From Robertmurraya_A mangrovi (GTDB lineage: Bacteria > Bacillota > Bacilli > Bacillales > Cytobacillaceae): DNA of 64,000 nucleotides. Shown here one piece after another: positions 1-8,690 of the stretch. Made by a program: the position numbers and the translations under genes. The notes beneath the pieces were generated by a model. That model saw only the letters and a program-made list of their open reading frames with translations, ran no database searches and was not told where the DNA came from. The stretch is taken from NCBI RefSeq assembly GCF_034427655.1, contig NZ_JAXOFX010000003.1, positions 186,001-250,000 of the forward strand, given 5' to 3'. Position 1 is the stretch's first letter, and every line of letters starts with the position of its first letter.

Positions 1-139
1 CTTCCTTATTTGTCAGTGTTAGATTATTCCTTATAGGAAAAGTCGGAATTAACCGATTTTCATAGAAGGCTATTTTTCGTATATAAAAACTACATACATA
101 CAACAGCGGAAACAGCCGAGAATCAAAGGGGGAAACAGA

Positions 140-1744
140 ATGAAAAAGAGATTACTAGTATTACCGATGCTACTTTTAGCCATGGTGCTTGCTCTTGCAG
201 CTTGTTCTGGTGAGAAGGAGCCAGCAAAAACAACCACAGATACGGGTACTGAAAGCAAAGGAACGGCAAAAGAAGGCGGTAAATTAACCATTGCGGTTAC
301 AGACAATCCGCAAGTGATGAACCCGCTATATGCAAATGACCGTATTACATTAACGATTCAACAGGCACTATATGCACCACTATATTTCATGGGAGATGGT
401 GGACAGAAGAAGTTTGTTCTTGCTGAAAGCTTCGAACCATCTGAAGATCAATTAACTTGGACTTTGAAATTAAAAGAAAACCTAAAATGGCATGATGGAG
501 AAAGTATCAATGCTGATGATATCGTCTTCACATTTAACTCAATCTTAGATGAAAAACAAAACAGTTCAATCCGTGGAAGCCTAATTTTTGGAGGTAAGCC
601 AGTAAAAGCTGAAAAAGTGGATGACTTAACAGTGAAACTGACGTTACCGCAAGTAAGTGCTTCCTTTGAAGGGGCTTTAACAGACTTTTTTCCAATTCCA
701 GAGCACGTATTCAAAGACGAGGCTGACTTAATGAAGAGCACGAAGAACCAATCACCAATCGGTTCTGGTCCTTTCAAATTTAAAGAGTTCAAAACGGATG
801 AATACGTAATCCTTGAGCGTTTTGACGATTACTTTAACGGAAAAGCAAAGTTAGACCAAATCGTTTACCGAATTGTTAAAGATCCAAATACTGCAAACAT
901 TTCTCTTCAAAATGGTGAAGTGAACATGAGATTAATTGACCCTCAAGATCACAAGAAGTTAAGTGACACAGGGAAATTAAACATGCACACGTTCCCAGAA
1001 GGAAGACTTTTCTACATGGCATTTAACTTAAATAGTGAAGCTGTTCAAAGTAAAGAGCTTCGCCAAGCAGTTGCTCATGCCCTAGATAAGAATGAACTAA
1101 TTCAAGCAGCATTCGTTTCTTCTGAATTTGCTGTTCCGGCTAAATCTGTTTTAACACCAGATACAATGTATCATACAGAAGATTTAACCACTTACGATTA
1201 CAATCAAGACACAGCAAAAGAATTACTGAAAAATGGTGGAATTAAAGAAGGTCATACAGTACGAATCATCTATGCAAACAACAACAAAATCATGGAAAGC
1301 CTTGCATTATATTCTCAACAAAAGCTTCAAGAAATTGGTTTGAAAGTAGAATTAACTCCAATGGACCCAAGTGCGTATGGACAAAAGACTTTAGACATGG
1401 CTACAACAGATTATGATATCAGCTTTGGTGGTTACATCATGGGATCTGAGCCAGATGTGTATAAAACATTATTCCAAAGCGATGCACCATACAACTTCGC
1501 TCGCTATAAAAACGCTGAGTTTGACCAACTTTGGGAAAAAGCTTCTGTAGAGACCGACAAAGCGAAACGCGAAGAGCTTTACAGACAAATTCAAGAAACA
1601 GTTGCTCAAGATGTTCCATACCTACCACTTGCTTATCCAAAAGCGATTCTTGCAGTAGATAAGAAGTTTGGTGGGATTGAAGAAGCAACTCCAATCCCAA
1701 TTTCAATGGTAGAAGATCTATCAAAAATTTATGAACTAGAATAA
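140..1744 (+). CDS. Oligopeptide ABC transporter substrate-binding lipoprotein
   Basis: Extracellular peptide-binding lipoprotein of the SBP_bac_5 (OppA/DppE) family that would deliver peptides to the permeases encoded just downstream. The 534-residue length is usual for the family. The N-terminus is a lipoprotein signal peptide: KKR, a hydrophobic stretch, then a lipobox ending in Cys22 (ALAAC), followed by a Ser/Thr/Lys-rich linker and the family core from about residue 48 (GGKLTIAV). A GGGGGAAA ribosome site lies 6-13 nt before the ATG. It is the first gene of an oppA-B-C-D-F-like operon and is separated from the permeases by a strong hairpin, so it is probably made in excess over the rest. 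The family is clear; the exact peptide preference is not. Confidence 0.93.
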   Translation: MKKRLLVLPMLLLAMVLALAACSGEKEPAKTTTDTGTESKGTAKEGGKLTIAVTDNPQVMNPLYANDRITLTIQQALYAPLYFMGDGGQKKFVLAESFEPSEDQLTWTLKLKENLKWHDGESINADDIVFTFNSILDEKQNSSIRGSLIFGGKPVKAEKVDDLTVKLTLPQVSASFEGALTDFFPIPEHVFKDEADLMKSTKNQSPIGSGPFKFKEFKTDEYVILERFDDYFNGKAKLDQIVYRIVKDPNTANISLQNGEVNMRLIDPQDHKKLSDTGKLNMHTFPEGRLFYMAFNLNSEAVQSKELRQAVAHALDKNELIQAAFVSSEFAVPAKSVLTPDTMYHTEDLTTYDYNQDTAKELLKNGGIKEGHTVRIIYANNNKIMESLALYSQQKLQEIGLKVELTPMDPSAYGQKTLDMATTDYDISFGGYIMGSEPDVYKTLFQSDAPYNFARYKNAEFDQLWEKASVETDKAKREELYRQIQETVAQDVPYLPLAYPKAILAVDKKFGGIEEATPIPISMVEDLSKIYELE

Positions 1745-1751
1745 TAGCTTA

Positions 1752-1792
1752 GGCAAAAAAGCTGATATGCTATCAGCTTTTTTGCCTTTTTT
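1752..1792 (+). terminator. Intra-operon terminator/attenuator after the binding protein
   Basis: A perfect 16-bp stem (arms 1752-1767 and 1771-1786) with a 3-nt loop is followed by six T. It lies between the binding-protein stop and the first permease start, an arrangement commonly used to limit read-through so that binding protein exceeds permease. A permease reading frame can be extended back across this hairpin, but this is not the real start. Confidence 0.9.
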
Positions 1793-1868
1793 CGAAATTA
1801 TTGTTTTCCTACTAAAAGTTGTTTCATGCCAAATACATATTTTGGAAAAAATGAGGAGGGGACACGAT

Positions 1869-2819
1869 TTGATTAAAGTCATCTTAAAAAGACTATTAAA
1901 TGCCATACCGCTTTTATTCATGATTTCCATCATAGCCTTTTTACTTATTAAACTAGCACCAGGTGATCCGATACAGAGTTTTGTTACGCCAGACATGCAT
2001 CCGGATGACGTCGAGCGAATTCGCAAAAGCTTAGGGCTAGATCAGCCCATCCATATTCAGTACATGATGTGGCTACAAAATACTTTAAGCGGAAACCTAG
2101 GTTATTCAATTATTAGTAAACGTCCAGTTCTAGACATGATTGTTGAACGCTTACCAGCAACGATTGGATTAATGGGTGCGTCACTCCTTGTATCTTTAGT
2201 CATTGCTATCCCATTAGGAATGCTTACAGCTGTTAAAAAGAATACCTTTTTTGACCGCATTGCAAACTTTATTTCATACATTGGTATTTCCATTCCGAGT
2301 TTCTGGTTTGCCCTTCTATTAATCTATCTGTTTTCTCTAAAATGGGGGCTACTTCCAAGCATGGGGATGAGAACTGTTGGCGAAGACTCCATTTTGGATA
2401 TCCTCAAGCATGGAATTTTACCTTGTACCGTACTGGCGTTTCAAAATATCTCCGTTTATATGAGATATATAAGATCGAGCACCATTCATCAGCTTGAGGA
2501 AGATTATGTTCAAATACAATATGCATATGGTTCTAGTAAAGCAAGAGTCTTGTACAATCACGTCCTCCGTAACGTCTTGTTACCGATAATAACGATTATT
2601 GGTCTATCCATTCCGTCACTCGTTGGTGGAGCATTTATAACAGAGACTGTTTTTTCATGGCCAGGCCTTGGTTTACTTGGAGTAACATCGATTTTTAGCT
2701 TTGATTATCCAGTGATTATGGCGATTACGCTGTTTTCTTCCATCATGCTTGTGCTAGGTAACTTAGTAGCAGATATACTTTACAGCGTCGTAGATCCACG
2801 CATTCGATTGAGGGGGTGA
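1869..2819 (+). CDS. oppB: Oligopeptide ABC transporter permease, OppB family
   Basis: First membrane subunit of the peptide importer. I place the start at TTG 1869, not at upstream ATGs, because AGGAGGGG at 1855-1862 sits 6 nt before it; the frame extending upstream overlaps the terminator hairpin. The resulting 316-residue protein begins LIKVILKRLLNAIPLLF, typical for OppB/DppB, and has the usual six membrane segments. The cytoplasmic loop that contacts the ATPases is present around residues 210-240 (EEDYVQ..AYGSSKARVLYNHVLRN). The next permease begins 4 nt after its stop, implying translational coupling. Confidence 0.93.
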   Translation: MIKVILKRLLNAIPLLFMISIIAFLLIKLAPGDPIQSFVTPDMHPDDVERIRKSLGLDQPIHIQYMMWLQNTLSGNLGYSIISKRPVLDMIVERLPATIGLMGASLLVSLVIAIPLGMLTAVKKNTFFDRIANFISYIGISIPSFWFALLLIYLFSLKWGLLPSMGMRTVGEDSILDILKHGILPCTVLAFQNISVYMRYIRSSTIHQLEEDYVQIQYAYGSSKARVLYNHVLRNVLLPIITIIGLSIPSLVGGAFITETVFSWPGLGLLGVTSIFSFDYPVIMAITLFSSIMLVLGNLVADILYSVVDPRIRLRG

Positions 2820-2823
2820 GGAA

Positions 2824-3675
2824 ATGAACAAGAGAAGATGGAATAATGTAAAAAAAGAACTGTTCAAAAACAAGTATGCTCTCATGGCCTTAATTACTCT
2901 AGTGATTTTTAGTATTGCTTCCTTGCTTGCTTTTCTGTCACCTTTTGACCCGAATAAAATGTCAATTGTAGATAAACTACAAGCTCCTAGTAGCGGTCAT
3001 TGGTTTGGAACTGATGATTATGGGCGTGATTACTTTACCCGGGTTTTGTACGGAGGGAGAGTATCACTTGCTGTTGGTTTTTTAGCGATGGCTGTTGCAA
3101 TAACGGTTGGTACAGCAGTTGGAACTATTTCAGGCTATTTCGGTGGCTGGATTGATAACATCCTCATGAGATTTGTCGAGTTACTCATGTCGATTCCTTC
3201 CTTCTTTTTAATGCTTTTATTAAACGCTTATATGAAGCCGGGAATTACAACTTTAGTACTCATTATAGGACTGATGACTTGGATGGAAATAGCAAGGATT
3301 GTTCGTTCGGAAACCTTGTCAGTCAAAGAGCGAGAGTATGTTATGTATGCAAAAGCATCAGGACAATCTTCTTTCTTTATTATTGTAAAACATATCATTC
3401 CTAATATTGCTTCAACCATCATTATTGCTGGTACGTTAAATATTGCAACCGCGATCCTAATGGAATCATCTCTAAGCTTCCTTGGTCTTGGAGTCCAACA
3501 ACCGAATTCATCATGGGGAAGCATGCTAAACAATGCCCAAGGGTATATAGGTGAGGCATGGCATTTGACACTTTTCCCTGGATTCCTAATCTTGTTCACG
3601 GTTCTTAGCTTTAACGTCCTTGGTAATGTACTACGGGTTGCTTTTGAACCAAAAGGAGCAAACGGACAGAAATAA
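2824..3675 (+). CDS. oppC: Oligopeptide ABC transporter permease, OppC family
   Basis: Second membrane subunit. The 283 residues show the OppC layout: a basic cytoplasmic N-terminus (NKRRWNNVKKELFKNKYA), a first membrane segment, the family motif HWFGTDDYGRDYFTRVLYGGRVSL (written in part: GTDDYGRD) around residues 61-68, and five further membrane segments. The EAA-type loop is REYVMYAKASGQSSF..KHIIPN near residues 175-200. The preceding GGGGGTGAGGAA near the end of the previous gene supplies the ribosome site. Function and operon position are unambiguous; substrate specificity is inferred from the neighbouring binding protein. Confidence 0.93.
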   Translation: MNKRRWNNVKKELFKNKYALMALITLVIFSIASLLAFLSPFDPNKMSIVDKLQAPSSGHWFGTDDYGRDYFTRVLYGGRVSLAVGFLAMAVAITVGTAVGTISGYFGGWIDNILMRFVELLMSIPSFFLMLLLNAYMKPGITTLVLIIGLMTWMEIARIVRSETLSVKEREYVMYAKASGQSSFFIIVKHIIPNIASTIIIAGTLNIATAILMESSLSFLGLGVQQPNSSWGSMLNNAQGYIGEAWHLTLFPGFLILFTVLSFNVLGNVLRVAFEPKGANGQK

Positions 3676-3701
3676 ACTTGATATAGAGAGGAGTGAATCA
3701 A

Positions 3702-4697
3702 GTGACCAAATTATTAGAAATTGAGAATCTGAAAACATCTTTTTTTACAGAGGCAGGTGAAGTCCAGGCAGTAAGGGGTGTCGGCTTCCATCTGAATAAA
3801 GGGGAAGTGTGTGGGATCGTTGGGGAGTCAGGAAGTGGCAAAAGTGTTATGGCAAAATCCATCATGTCTCTTATCCATTCTCCTGGAAAAATTAAAGAAG
3901 GAAGAATCCTTTTACATGGTGAGAATCTCATTGGCAAATCCGATAAAGAGCTCCGTTCCATTCGTGGAAATGAAATTGCCCTTATTTCACAAGACCCCAT
4001 GTCAGCTTTGAACCCTGTTGTCCGAATCGGAAAGCAGTTAACAGAAGTGATTATACGTCACAGAAAAGTGAAGAAAAAGGAAGCTGACAAAATTGCTGTG
4101 GATTTGCTTAGACAGGTGGGCATATCTTCACCTGAAGAACGTTTAAGACAGTATCCCCATGAACTCAGCGGGGGAATGAAGCAGCGCATCATGATCGCAA
4201 TGGCAATTAGCTGTAGTCCTGAATTATTGATAGCGGATGAACCAACAACAGCACTAGATGTCACCATTCAAGCACAAATTCTTGATTTGATGAATGAATT
4301 AAAGGAAAAAACAGACATGGCCTTACTGCTGATTACACATGACCTTGGGGTGGTTGCTCAAAACTGTGAACGCGTGATGGTCATGTACGGCGGAATGATT
4401 ATGGAAGAAGGGCCTGTTAAAGACCTTTTTCAAAACCCAAAGCATCCTTACACTGAAGGCTTATTAGGTTCACTTCCGAAACAATCAGAAGGGGTAAAAG
4501 AAAGACTCATTCCGATACAAGGTTCACCTCCTGATCTATTAAATCCTCCAAAAGGATGTCCGTTCGCAGGAAGATGTCCGTACACCATGTCTATTTGCGA
4601 AAAACAAATGCCACCATACTTCGAAGTGGGCATCGGACGACGGACCATGTGCTGGCTGCAGGATGAAAGCAAGAAAGATGGTGCAAATCATGAGTGA
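3702..4697 (+). CDS. oppD: Oligopeptide ABC transporter ATPase, OppD family
   Basis: One of two cytoplasmic ATPases energising the importer. GTG 3702 is preferred to GTG 3693 because AGGAG (3689-3693) is 8 nt before the former and overlaps the latter; protein about 331 residues. Walker A is GESGSGKS (about 42-49), the signature LSGGMKQR (about 150) and Walker B LLIADEPTTALD (about 170), then the switch His in LLITHDLG. The C-terminal oligopeptide-transporter extension with conserved cysteines (GCPFAGRCPYTMSIC) is present, which separates OppD/DppD proteins from generic ABC ATPases. The stop overlaps the start of the partner ATPase. Confidence 0.93.
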   Translation: MTKLLEIENLKTSFFTEAGEVQAVRGVGFHLNKGEVCGIVGESGSGKSVMAKSIMSLIHSPGKIKEGRILLHGENLIGKSDKELRSIRGNEIALISQDPMSALNPVVRIGKQLTEVIIRHRKVKKKEADKIAVDLLRQVGISSPEERLRQYPHELSGGMKQRIMIAMAISCSPELLIADEPTTALDVTIQAQILDLMNELKEKTDMALLLITHDLGVVAQNCERVMVMYGGMIMEEGPVKDLFQNPKHPYTEGLLGSLPKQSEGVKERLIPIQGSPPDLLNPPKGCPFAGRCPYTMSICEKQMPPYFEVGIGRRTMCWLQDESKKDGANHE

Positions 4698-5664
4698 AAC
4701 CCTATTAGAAGTAAAAGACTTGAAAAAATATTATCCTATGAAAACAGGATTTCTTAATAGAGGACAGCAACATTTGAAAGCTGTAGATGGGGTCAATTTT
4801 ACCATTAATAAAGGAGAAACATTTGGTCTCGTCGGTGAATCTGGATGTGGGAAATCAACTGTTGGGAGAAGTATTATCCGCCTACATGATGTGACTAGCG
4901 GAAATATTTTCTTTGATGGTACAGATATTGCAACATTAAAGGAAAGAGACTTGAAAAAGTATCGACGCCGCATGCAAGCTGTTTTCCAGGATCCTTATGC
5001 TTCACTAAATCCAACGATGAATGTATTTGAACTGATTAGTGAGCCGTTAAAGATTCATGGTTCTCCGTCTATTAAGGAGCAAAAGGAAATAATACTAGAT
5101 TTACTCAATCAAGTCGGTTTAAAGGAAGACCACCTGTATCGATATCCTCATGAATTTAGTGGAGGTCAGCGTCAAAGGGTGAGTATTGCACGTGCACTAT
5201 CTGTAAAGCCAGATTTTATTCTATGCGATGAGCCAATTTCAGCACTAGACGTTTCTGTACAAGCTCAAGTTATTAATATGCTTGAAGATATTCAAGCAGA
5301 AACAGGTGTTACATACTTGTTTATTGCTCACGACCTTTCCATGGTACGCCACATTTCTACTAAAATAGGAGTGATGTATTTAGGAAATATCGTTGAAATT
5401 GCAAGTAGCGATGAACTGTATACGAATCCGTTACACCCTTATACACAGGCTTTATTGTCAGCGATACCAGAACCGGACACTTTAAAGGAAAAGCGAGAGA
5501 GAATTATTTTAAAAGGGGAAGTACCTAGTCCTCTTGACTCGCCATCGGGGTGTAAGTTTCGAACTCGTTGTCCACATGCCATGAGTATCTGTGCTGAAGT
5601 TGTACCATCCATGATCGAAGTAGAAAGTGGGCATCAAGTAGCTTGTCACTTATTTGATAACTAG
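4690..5664 (+). CDS. oppF: Oligopeptide ABC transporter ATPase, OppF family
   Basis: Second ATPase of the importer. Walker A GESGCGKS, Q-loop FQDPYASLNP, signature FSGGQRQR, Walker B ILCDEPISALD and the His switch in FIAHDLS are all intact, and the C-terminal Cys-containing tail (GCKFRTRCPHAMSIC) is present. Three in-frame starts are possible (4663, 4678, 4690). I chose ATG 4690 because the product then begins MSETLLEVKDLKKYY, the usual OppF start, and overlaps the oppD stop by 8 nt, but no ribosome site is strong enough to decide. Length about 324 residues. Confidence 0.92.
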   Translation: MSETLLEVKDLKKYYPMKTGFLNRGQQHLKAVDGVNFTINKGETFGLVGESGCGKSTVGRSIIRLHDVTSGNIFFDGTDIATLKERDLKKYRRRMQAVFQDPYASLNPTMNVFELISEPLKIHGSPSIKEQKEIILDLLNQVGLKEDHLYRYPHEFSGGQRQRVSIARALSVKPDFILCDEPISALDVSVQAQVINMLEDIQAETGVTYLFIAHDLSMVRHISTKIGVMYLGNIVEIASSDELYTNPLHPYTQALLSAIPEPDTLKEKRERIILKGEVPSPLDSPSGCKFRTRCPHAMSICAEVVPSMIEVESGHQVACHLFDN

Positions 5665-5675
5665 GAGTGAGTTTG

Positions 5676-6110
5676 ATGGAAAAAGCAAAGTTAGCTTTAA
5701 ACCATGCAATTATGATCGAAATCATCCGTAAACACGGACTATCTAATGAAGGTATTCTTGGTCTATTAGAAGAAGGAAAGATAGAGAATTTTTATCAATT
5801 TGGAGAGGGAATTCCAGATTGGCAAACCTTCATACAATTTTATGAAAACCAAAAAGACCGTTTAGTACGAGCGATTACACATGGCTACCAAATTACTTTC
5901 CTTACAAAAGGGGCGTTGAAGTCACTCCTAGGAATTAAATTTGGAGTGGAGAACTTCGAGGATTGCGGGACTTATTTAGATGGAATTATTTTGTCAAAAA
6001 CACAATTATTTGAACTACAGGGACTCATCTCAATCAATTGGAAGATTATTGAGAAAGAAGTAGTAGATGAGGAACATCATATAAAAATTGAATTGACTAA
6101 ACCTGTATAG
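5676..6110 (+). CDS. Unknown protein, last gene of the oligopeptide operon
   Basis: A 144-residue, apparently soluble protein I do not recognise. ATG 5676 is 8 nt after AGGAG (5663-5667); GTG 5667 overlaps that site. It starts 11 nt after oppF and is followed by the operon terminator, so it is probably co-transcribed with the transporter. The sequence is helix-rich with alternating acidic and basic residues, no signal peptide, no membrane segment and a single Cys (about residue 98). The N-terminus (NHAIMIEIIRKHGLSNEGILGLLEEGKI) could resemble a small helical DNA-binding or adaptor fold, but no motif is diagnostic. Confidence 0.75.
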   Translation: MEKAKLALNHAIMIEIIRKHGLSNEGILGLLEEGKIENFYQFGEGIPDWQTFIQFYENQKDRLVRAITHGYQITFLTKGALKSLLGIKFGVENFEDCGTYLDGIILSKTQLFELQGLISINWKIIEKEVVDEEHHIKIELTKPV

Positions 6111-6122
6111 TGATAGAATCTG

Positions 6123-6150
6123 AAAACGCTGTTATAAACAGCGTTTTTGT
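6123..6150 (+). terminator. Terminator of the oligopeptide operon
   Basis: An 11-bp stem, AAAACGCTGTT (6123-6133) with its complement at 6137-6147 and a 3-nt loop, runs into a short T tract. It begins 12 nt after the stop of the last operon gene. Confidence 0.85.
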
Positions 6151-6155
6151 CGTTT

Positions 6156-6275
6156 CGCGGATATAATGAAACGAACGCGGATATATTTAATTTTTCGCGG
6201 ATATAGGTAAAATAGCGCGGATATATGAAGATTTTCGCGGATGTATTGCAATAAACGCGGATATAAGGGATCCCG
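6156..6275. repeat. Array 1: six 20-bp units with a CGCGGATATA core
   Basis: The decamer CGCGGATATA starts at 6156, 6176, 6196, 6216, 6236 (variant CGCGGATGTA) and 6256, exactly every 20 bp. The 10 bp between cores differ from unit to unit and are AT-rich. The array begins 6 nt after the operon terminator and ends before the next same-direction gene. A period of 20 cannot be a translated repeat, and the core is not self-complementary enough for a hairpin. Two other arrays in this window (36.8 kb and 51.2 kb) have the same period with different cores. Confidence 0.95.
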
Positions 6276-6400
6276 GTCAATTCAGACGCTAGCAAATCTT
6301 CGAAATCAACAAATTTCCATTGTATCCACTCATCTACCAAACTATAATAAAACAAGTATGCCTAGAAATCGGCTTATTTTACCAATGAAAGGAGTCCATT

Positions 6401-6946
6401 ATGATCATAAAACAACAAAAATTCAATATAAACGGCCTTGATTATACTATCCGATCAGCCATCCATGTAGATGCCGAACAATTATCCAAAGTTAGAGTAA
6501 AAATCGACGGGGAAACGGAAAACATGGACCGGGAAGCGGGAGAAGGCTTTATAGACGTACACGGCTTTGAACAAATTATTCAAACTGACTCGGAAAGTCC
6601 TACAAATTTATTTTTAGTGGCTGAAGTGGATGGTCGTATTGTCGGTTTTTCAAGATGTGCGGGGAGCAATTTAAAAAGACTAGCACATAAAGTTGAATTC
6701 GGAATTTGCGTCTTAAAAGATTATTGGGGATATGGCATAGGCAAAAATCTACTAAAAGAAACAATTATCTGGGCAGACTCGAACAGTATTAAGAAAATCT
6801 CCCTAGCTGTACTTGAAACCAACGAAAAAGCTATTCAATTATACGAAAAACTAGGCTTTGAAATTGAAGGCGTACTAAAGAGAGACAAACTTCTATCAGA
6901 CGGTAACTATTATAGCACTATCATGATGGGAAGATATCATGATTAA
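6401..6946 (+). CDS. GNAT family N-acetyltransferase
   Basis: Probable acetyl-CoA dependent N-acetyltransferase of 181 residues. AAAGGAGT at 6388-6395 precedes ATG 6401. The GNAT core is clear in the second half: VEFGICVLKDYWGYGIGKNLL (motif A; acetyl-CoA loop with GYGIGK near residue 110), then LAVLETNEKAIQLYEKLGFEIEGVLKRD (motif B) and a final strand DGNYYSTIMMGR. The style resembles ribosomal-protein or small-molecule acetyltransferases of the RimJ/RimL-PhnO type; the substrate cannot be read from sequence. It stands alone between the repeat array and a convergent oxidoreductase. Confidence 0.88.
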   Translation: MIIKQQKFNINGLDYTIRSAIHVDAEQLSKVRVKIDGETENMDREAGEGFIDVHGFEQIIQTDSESPTNLFLVAEVDGRIVGFSRCAGSNLKRLAHKVEFGICVLKDYWGYGIGKNLLKETIIWADSNSIKKISLAVLETNEKAIQLYEKLGFEIEGVLKRDKLLSDGNYYSTIMMGRYHD

Positions 6947-6960
6947 ATCCCCACATACAT

Positions 6961-6989
6961 AAAAAAAGCGGGAAAGACTGCTTTCCCGC
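6961..6989 (-). terminator. Terminator of the Gfo/Idh/MocA gene
   Basis: A 9-bp GC-rich stem GCGGGAAAG/CTTTCCCGC (6968-6989) is followed on the minus strand by seven T (6961-6967 as A on plus). It lies 11 nt beyond the minus-strand stop and may also slow transcripts coming from the GNAT gene. Confidence 0.85.
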
Positions 6990-7000
6990 GATTTCACCAA

Positions 7001-8071
7001 TTATAAACTTACCTTTCGACCTTCTTTAGCAGATAAACGAACAGCATCCAACACTAATTGAACTTGATGACCATTTTCAAATGTCGCAACATGTGGAGCC
7101 ACTTTTTGTTCTGTCAACGTCGCATAAACTCCATCTAACATTGGATAAAAAGCTTGATAATAACCTAGTGCTCTAGGTGAAAGGTCAGCAGGCTCTTCTA
7201 AACGAGGAGAGAGTTCCACAGCTGTTAACTCATCATCACCAATTGCTAATTCTACATGCTGATCATCCGTCATCACGAGTGTACCATTTGTTCCGAACAC
7301 TTCTAATCTCCACTGATTTGCTTTATGAAGACTAGCCGATGTTAACTCAACAGAGAAAGATGTTCCTGATCCTAGTTTACCAACCGTCTGGAATGAATCC
7401 TCAGCTGTACGAACCTCAGACTGATCCTTTGGGGAAGGAACGTGAATCGGTAACTGCCCATAAACTTCCTTCACTGCATCATTCGTCCACCACATGAGTG
7501 AATCAAACATATGAGAACCAATCGCTCCAAGCATCCCACCACCAAATTGCTCTTGGCCAAGCCAGCCGCGTTTATGATTTGCCAATGAAAGATAGCCAGT
7601 GTAATTACATTTATAATGTACATGTAAAAGCTCACCAAGTTTTCCACTTGATAAAATCCCTTTCACTTTCTGTCTAGCAGGTAAAAATCTAAATTCAAAG
7701 TTAATGAAGCCAAAACGTTCAGATTCATTTTTTAAGTCTAGCATTTCTTGAGACTCTTTAGCGTCAAACGCCATTGGCTTTTCACAGTAAACATGAAGGT
7801 TACGTTTAAAGCCCTCCATGACCATTTCATGATGTAAATAAGGAGCAGATGCAACCGACAATAAATCAATGGATTCTGAATCTAGCATCTTTCTCCAATC
7901 GTCATACACTGCATCAATACCGTTTTCTTGCTTAAGCTCCTCAACATTTCCACGATGGACGCTTGAAATAGCCACTACTTCAAAACCAGGATGACTTTGC
8001 ATAATAGGGGCATGAACCTTTGCACCGAATCCAGTCCCAATAATTCCTACTCTAATCTTCTTGTTTTCCAT
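7001..8071 (-). CDS. Gfo/Idh/MocA family NAD(P)-dependent oxidoreductase
   Basis: Cytoplasmic dehydrogenase of the sugar/inositol oxidoreductase superfamily, 356 residues. The N-terminal Rossmann fold carries GIIGTGFGAKVHAP (residues 9-22) and the family hallmark EKPMAF near residue 96. The C-terminal alpha/beta domain (from about 125) contains HKRGWLGQEQFGGGMLGAIGSHMFDSLMWW, with the conserved GSH..D region. GAGGTG lies before ATG 8071. It is monocistronic and ends in its own terminator. The substrate, probably a polyol or amino/deoxy sugar, cannot be specified; no sugar-uptake gene is next to it. Confidence 0.9.
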   Translation of the reverse strand: MENKKIRVGIIGTGFGAKVHAPIMQSHPGFEVVAISSVHRGNVEELKQENGIDAVYDDWRKMLDSESIDLLSVASAPYLHHEMVMEGFKRNLHVYCEKPMAFDAKESQEMLDLKNESERFGFINFEFRFLPARQKVKGILSSGKLGELLHVHYKCNYTGYLSLANHKRGWLGQEQFGGGMLGAIGSHMFDSLMWWTNDAVKEVYGQLPIHVPSPKDQSEVRTAEDSFQTVGKLGSGTSFSVELTSASLHKANQWRLEVFGTNGTLVMTDDQHVELAIGDDELTAVELSPRLEEPADLSPRALGYYQAFYPMLDGVYATLTEQKVAPHVATFENGHQVQLVLDAVRLSAKEGRKVSL

Positions 8072-8144
8072 TTATGTAACACCTCGATTTAATTTTAGAA
8101 ACTTCGACTCTCTAAATATATTCGATGTGCAGTCTGGATTTCCT

Positions 8145-8645
8145 CTAAAAATTAGTCAAAGGCTTCAAACTAAAATAATCCAATGCCTGATTCACATCAT
8201 GAATGTTATAAATCTTTCTTTCTAAACAAAACTGTATCACTAAATCAGTCGTGTCGCTATCCGACAAAGAGAATCCAGCTGAGCCTAACAGTTCATCCGT
8301 TTCATCCTTATCCAATTCAAGTGCTAAAGCTAGGGCGATAATGGTATTTTTACCAGGACGATAGTCAGTATTCGAACGTATTTTAGAAAAATGCTTTCGA
8401 TCAACCCCAGCTTTCTTATAAATGTCCGAATCCTTTGCACCTTTTTCATCAATAAACTGAAACAAAACATGTTTCAAAGTGGGCTTGCGATGATGATTAA
8501 TAAAATCCTCTAATTCAATCGATTGAATACTCTCGGACAAAGAGTAATTTATTTCTTCCGCTGACTTATAAACGACAAGATCATCTATATATTGGTGACG
8601 CTCTATGTAATTCTTTAATTCTTCCAATATCTTTTTTTCGAGCAA
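8145..8645 (-). CDS. HTH-type protein divergent from the vWA gene
   Basis: A 166-residue protein starting at TTG 8645, 8 nt after GGAGG (plus-strand 8654-8658). A longer frame reaching to 8933 would overlap the divergent vWA gene and lacks a ribosome site. The N-terminal third is charged and helical (LLEKKILEELKNYIERHQ). From about residue 60 there is a Cro/CI-like helix-turn-helix region: VLFQFIDEKGAKDSDIYKKAGVDRKHFSKIRS, then NTIIALALALELDKDETDELLGSAGFSLS. I infer DNA binding; its likely operator is the double palindrome between the two genes. Homologous HTH plus vWA neighbours occur in other Firmicutes, but their function is not known to me. Confidence 0.8.
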   Translation of the reverse strand: MLEKKILEELKNYIERHQYIDDLVVYKSAEEINYSLSESIQSIELEDFINHHRKPTLKHVLFQFIDEKGAKDSDIYKKAGVDRKHFSKIRSNTDYRPGKNTIIALALALELDKDETDELLGSAGFSLSDSDTTDLVIQFCLERKIYNIHDVNQALDYFSLKPLTNF

Positions 8646-8690
8646 GTTGATGACCTCCAAAAATGTCGCTTTCCAGGCGACCAAATGATG

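Noticed and set aside
1767..1868. N-terminal extension of the OppB-type permease
   Set aside because: It would overlap the perfect terminator hairpin and lacks a ribosome site; TTG 1869 is well placed after AGGAGGGG.
6156..6275. Possible CRISPR array
   Set aside because: Repeats are about 10 bp with 10-bp spacers; CRISPR repeats are 23-50 bp with 25-45 bp spacers and no cas genes are present. Same reasoning for arrays at 36.8 and 51.2 kb.
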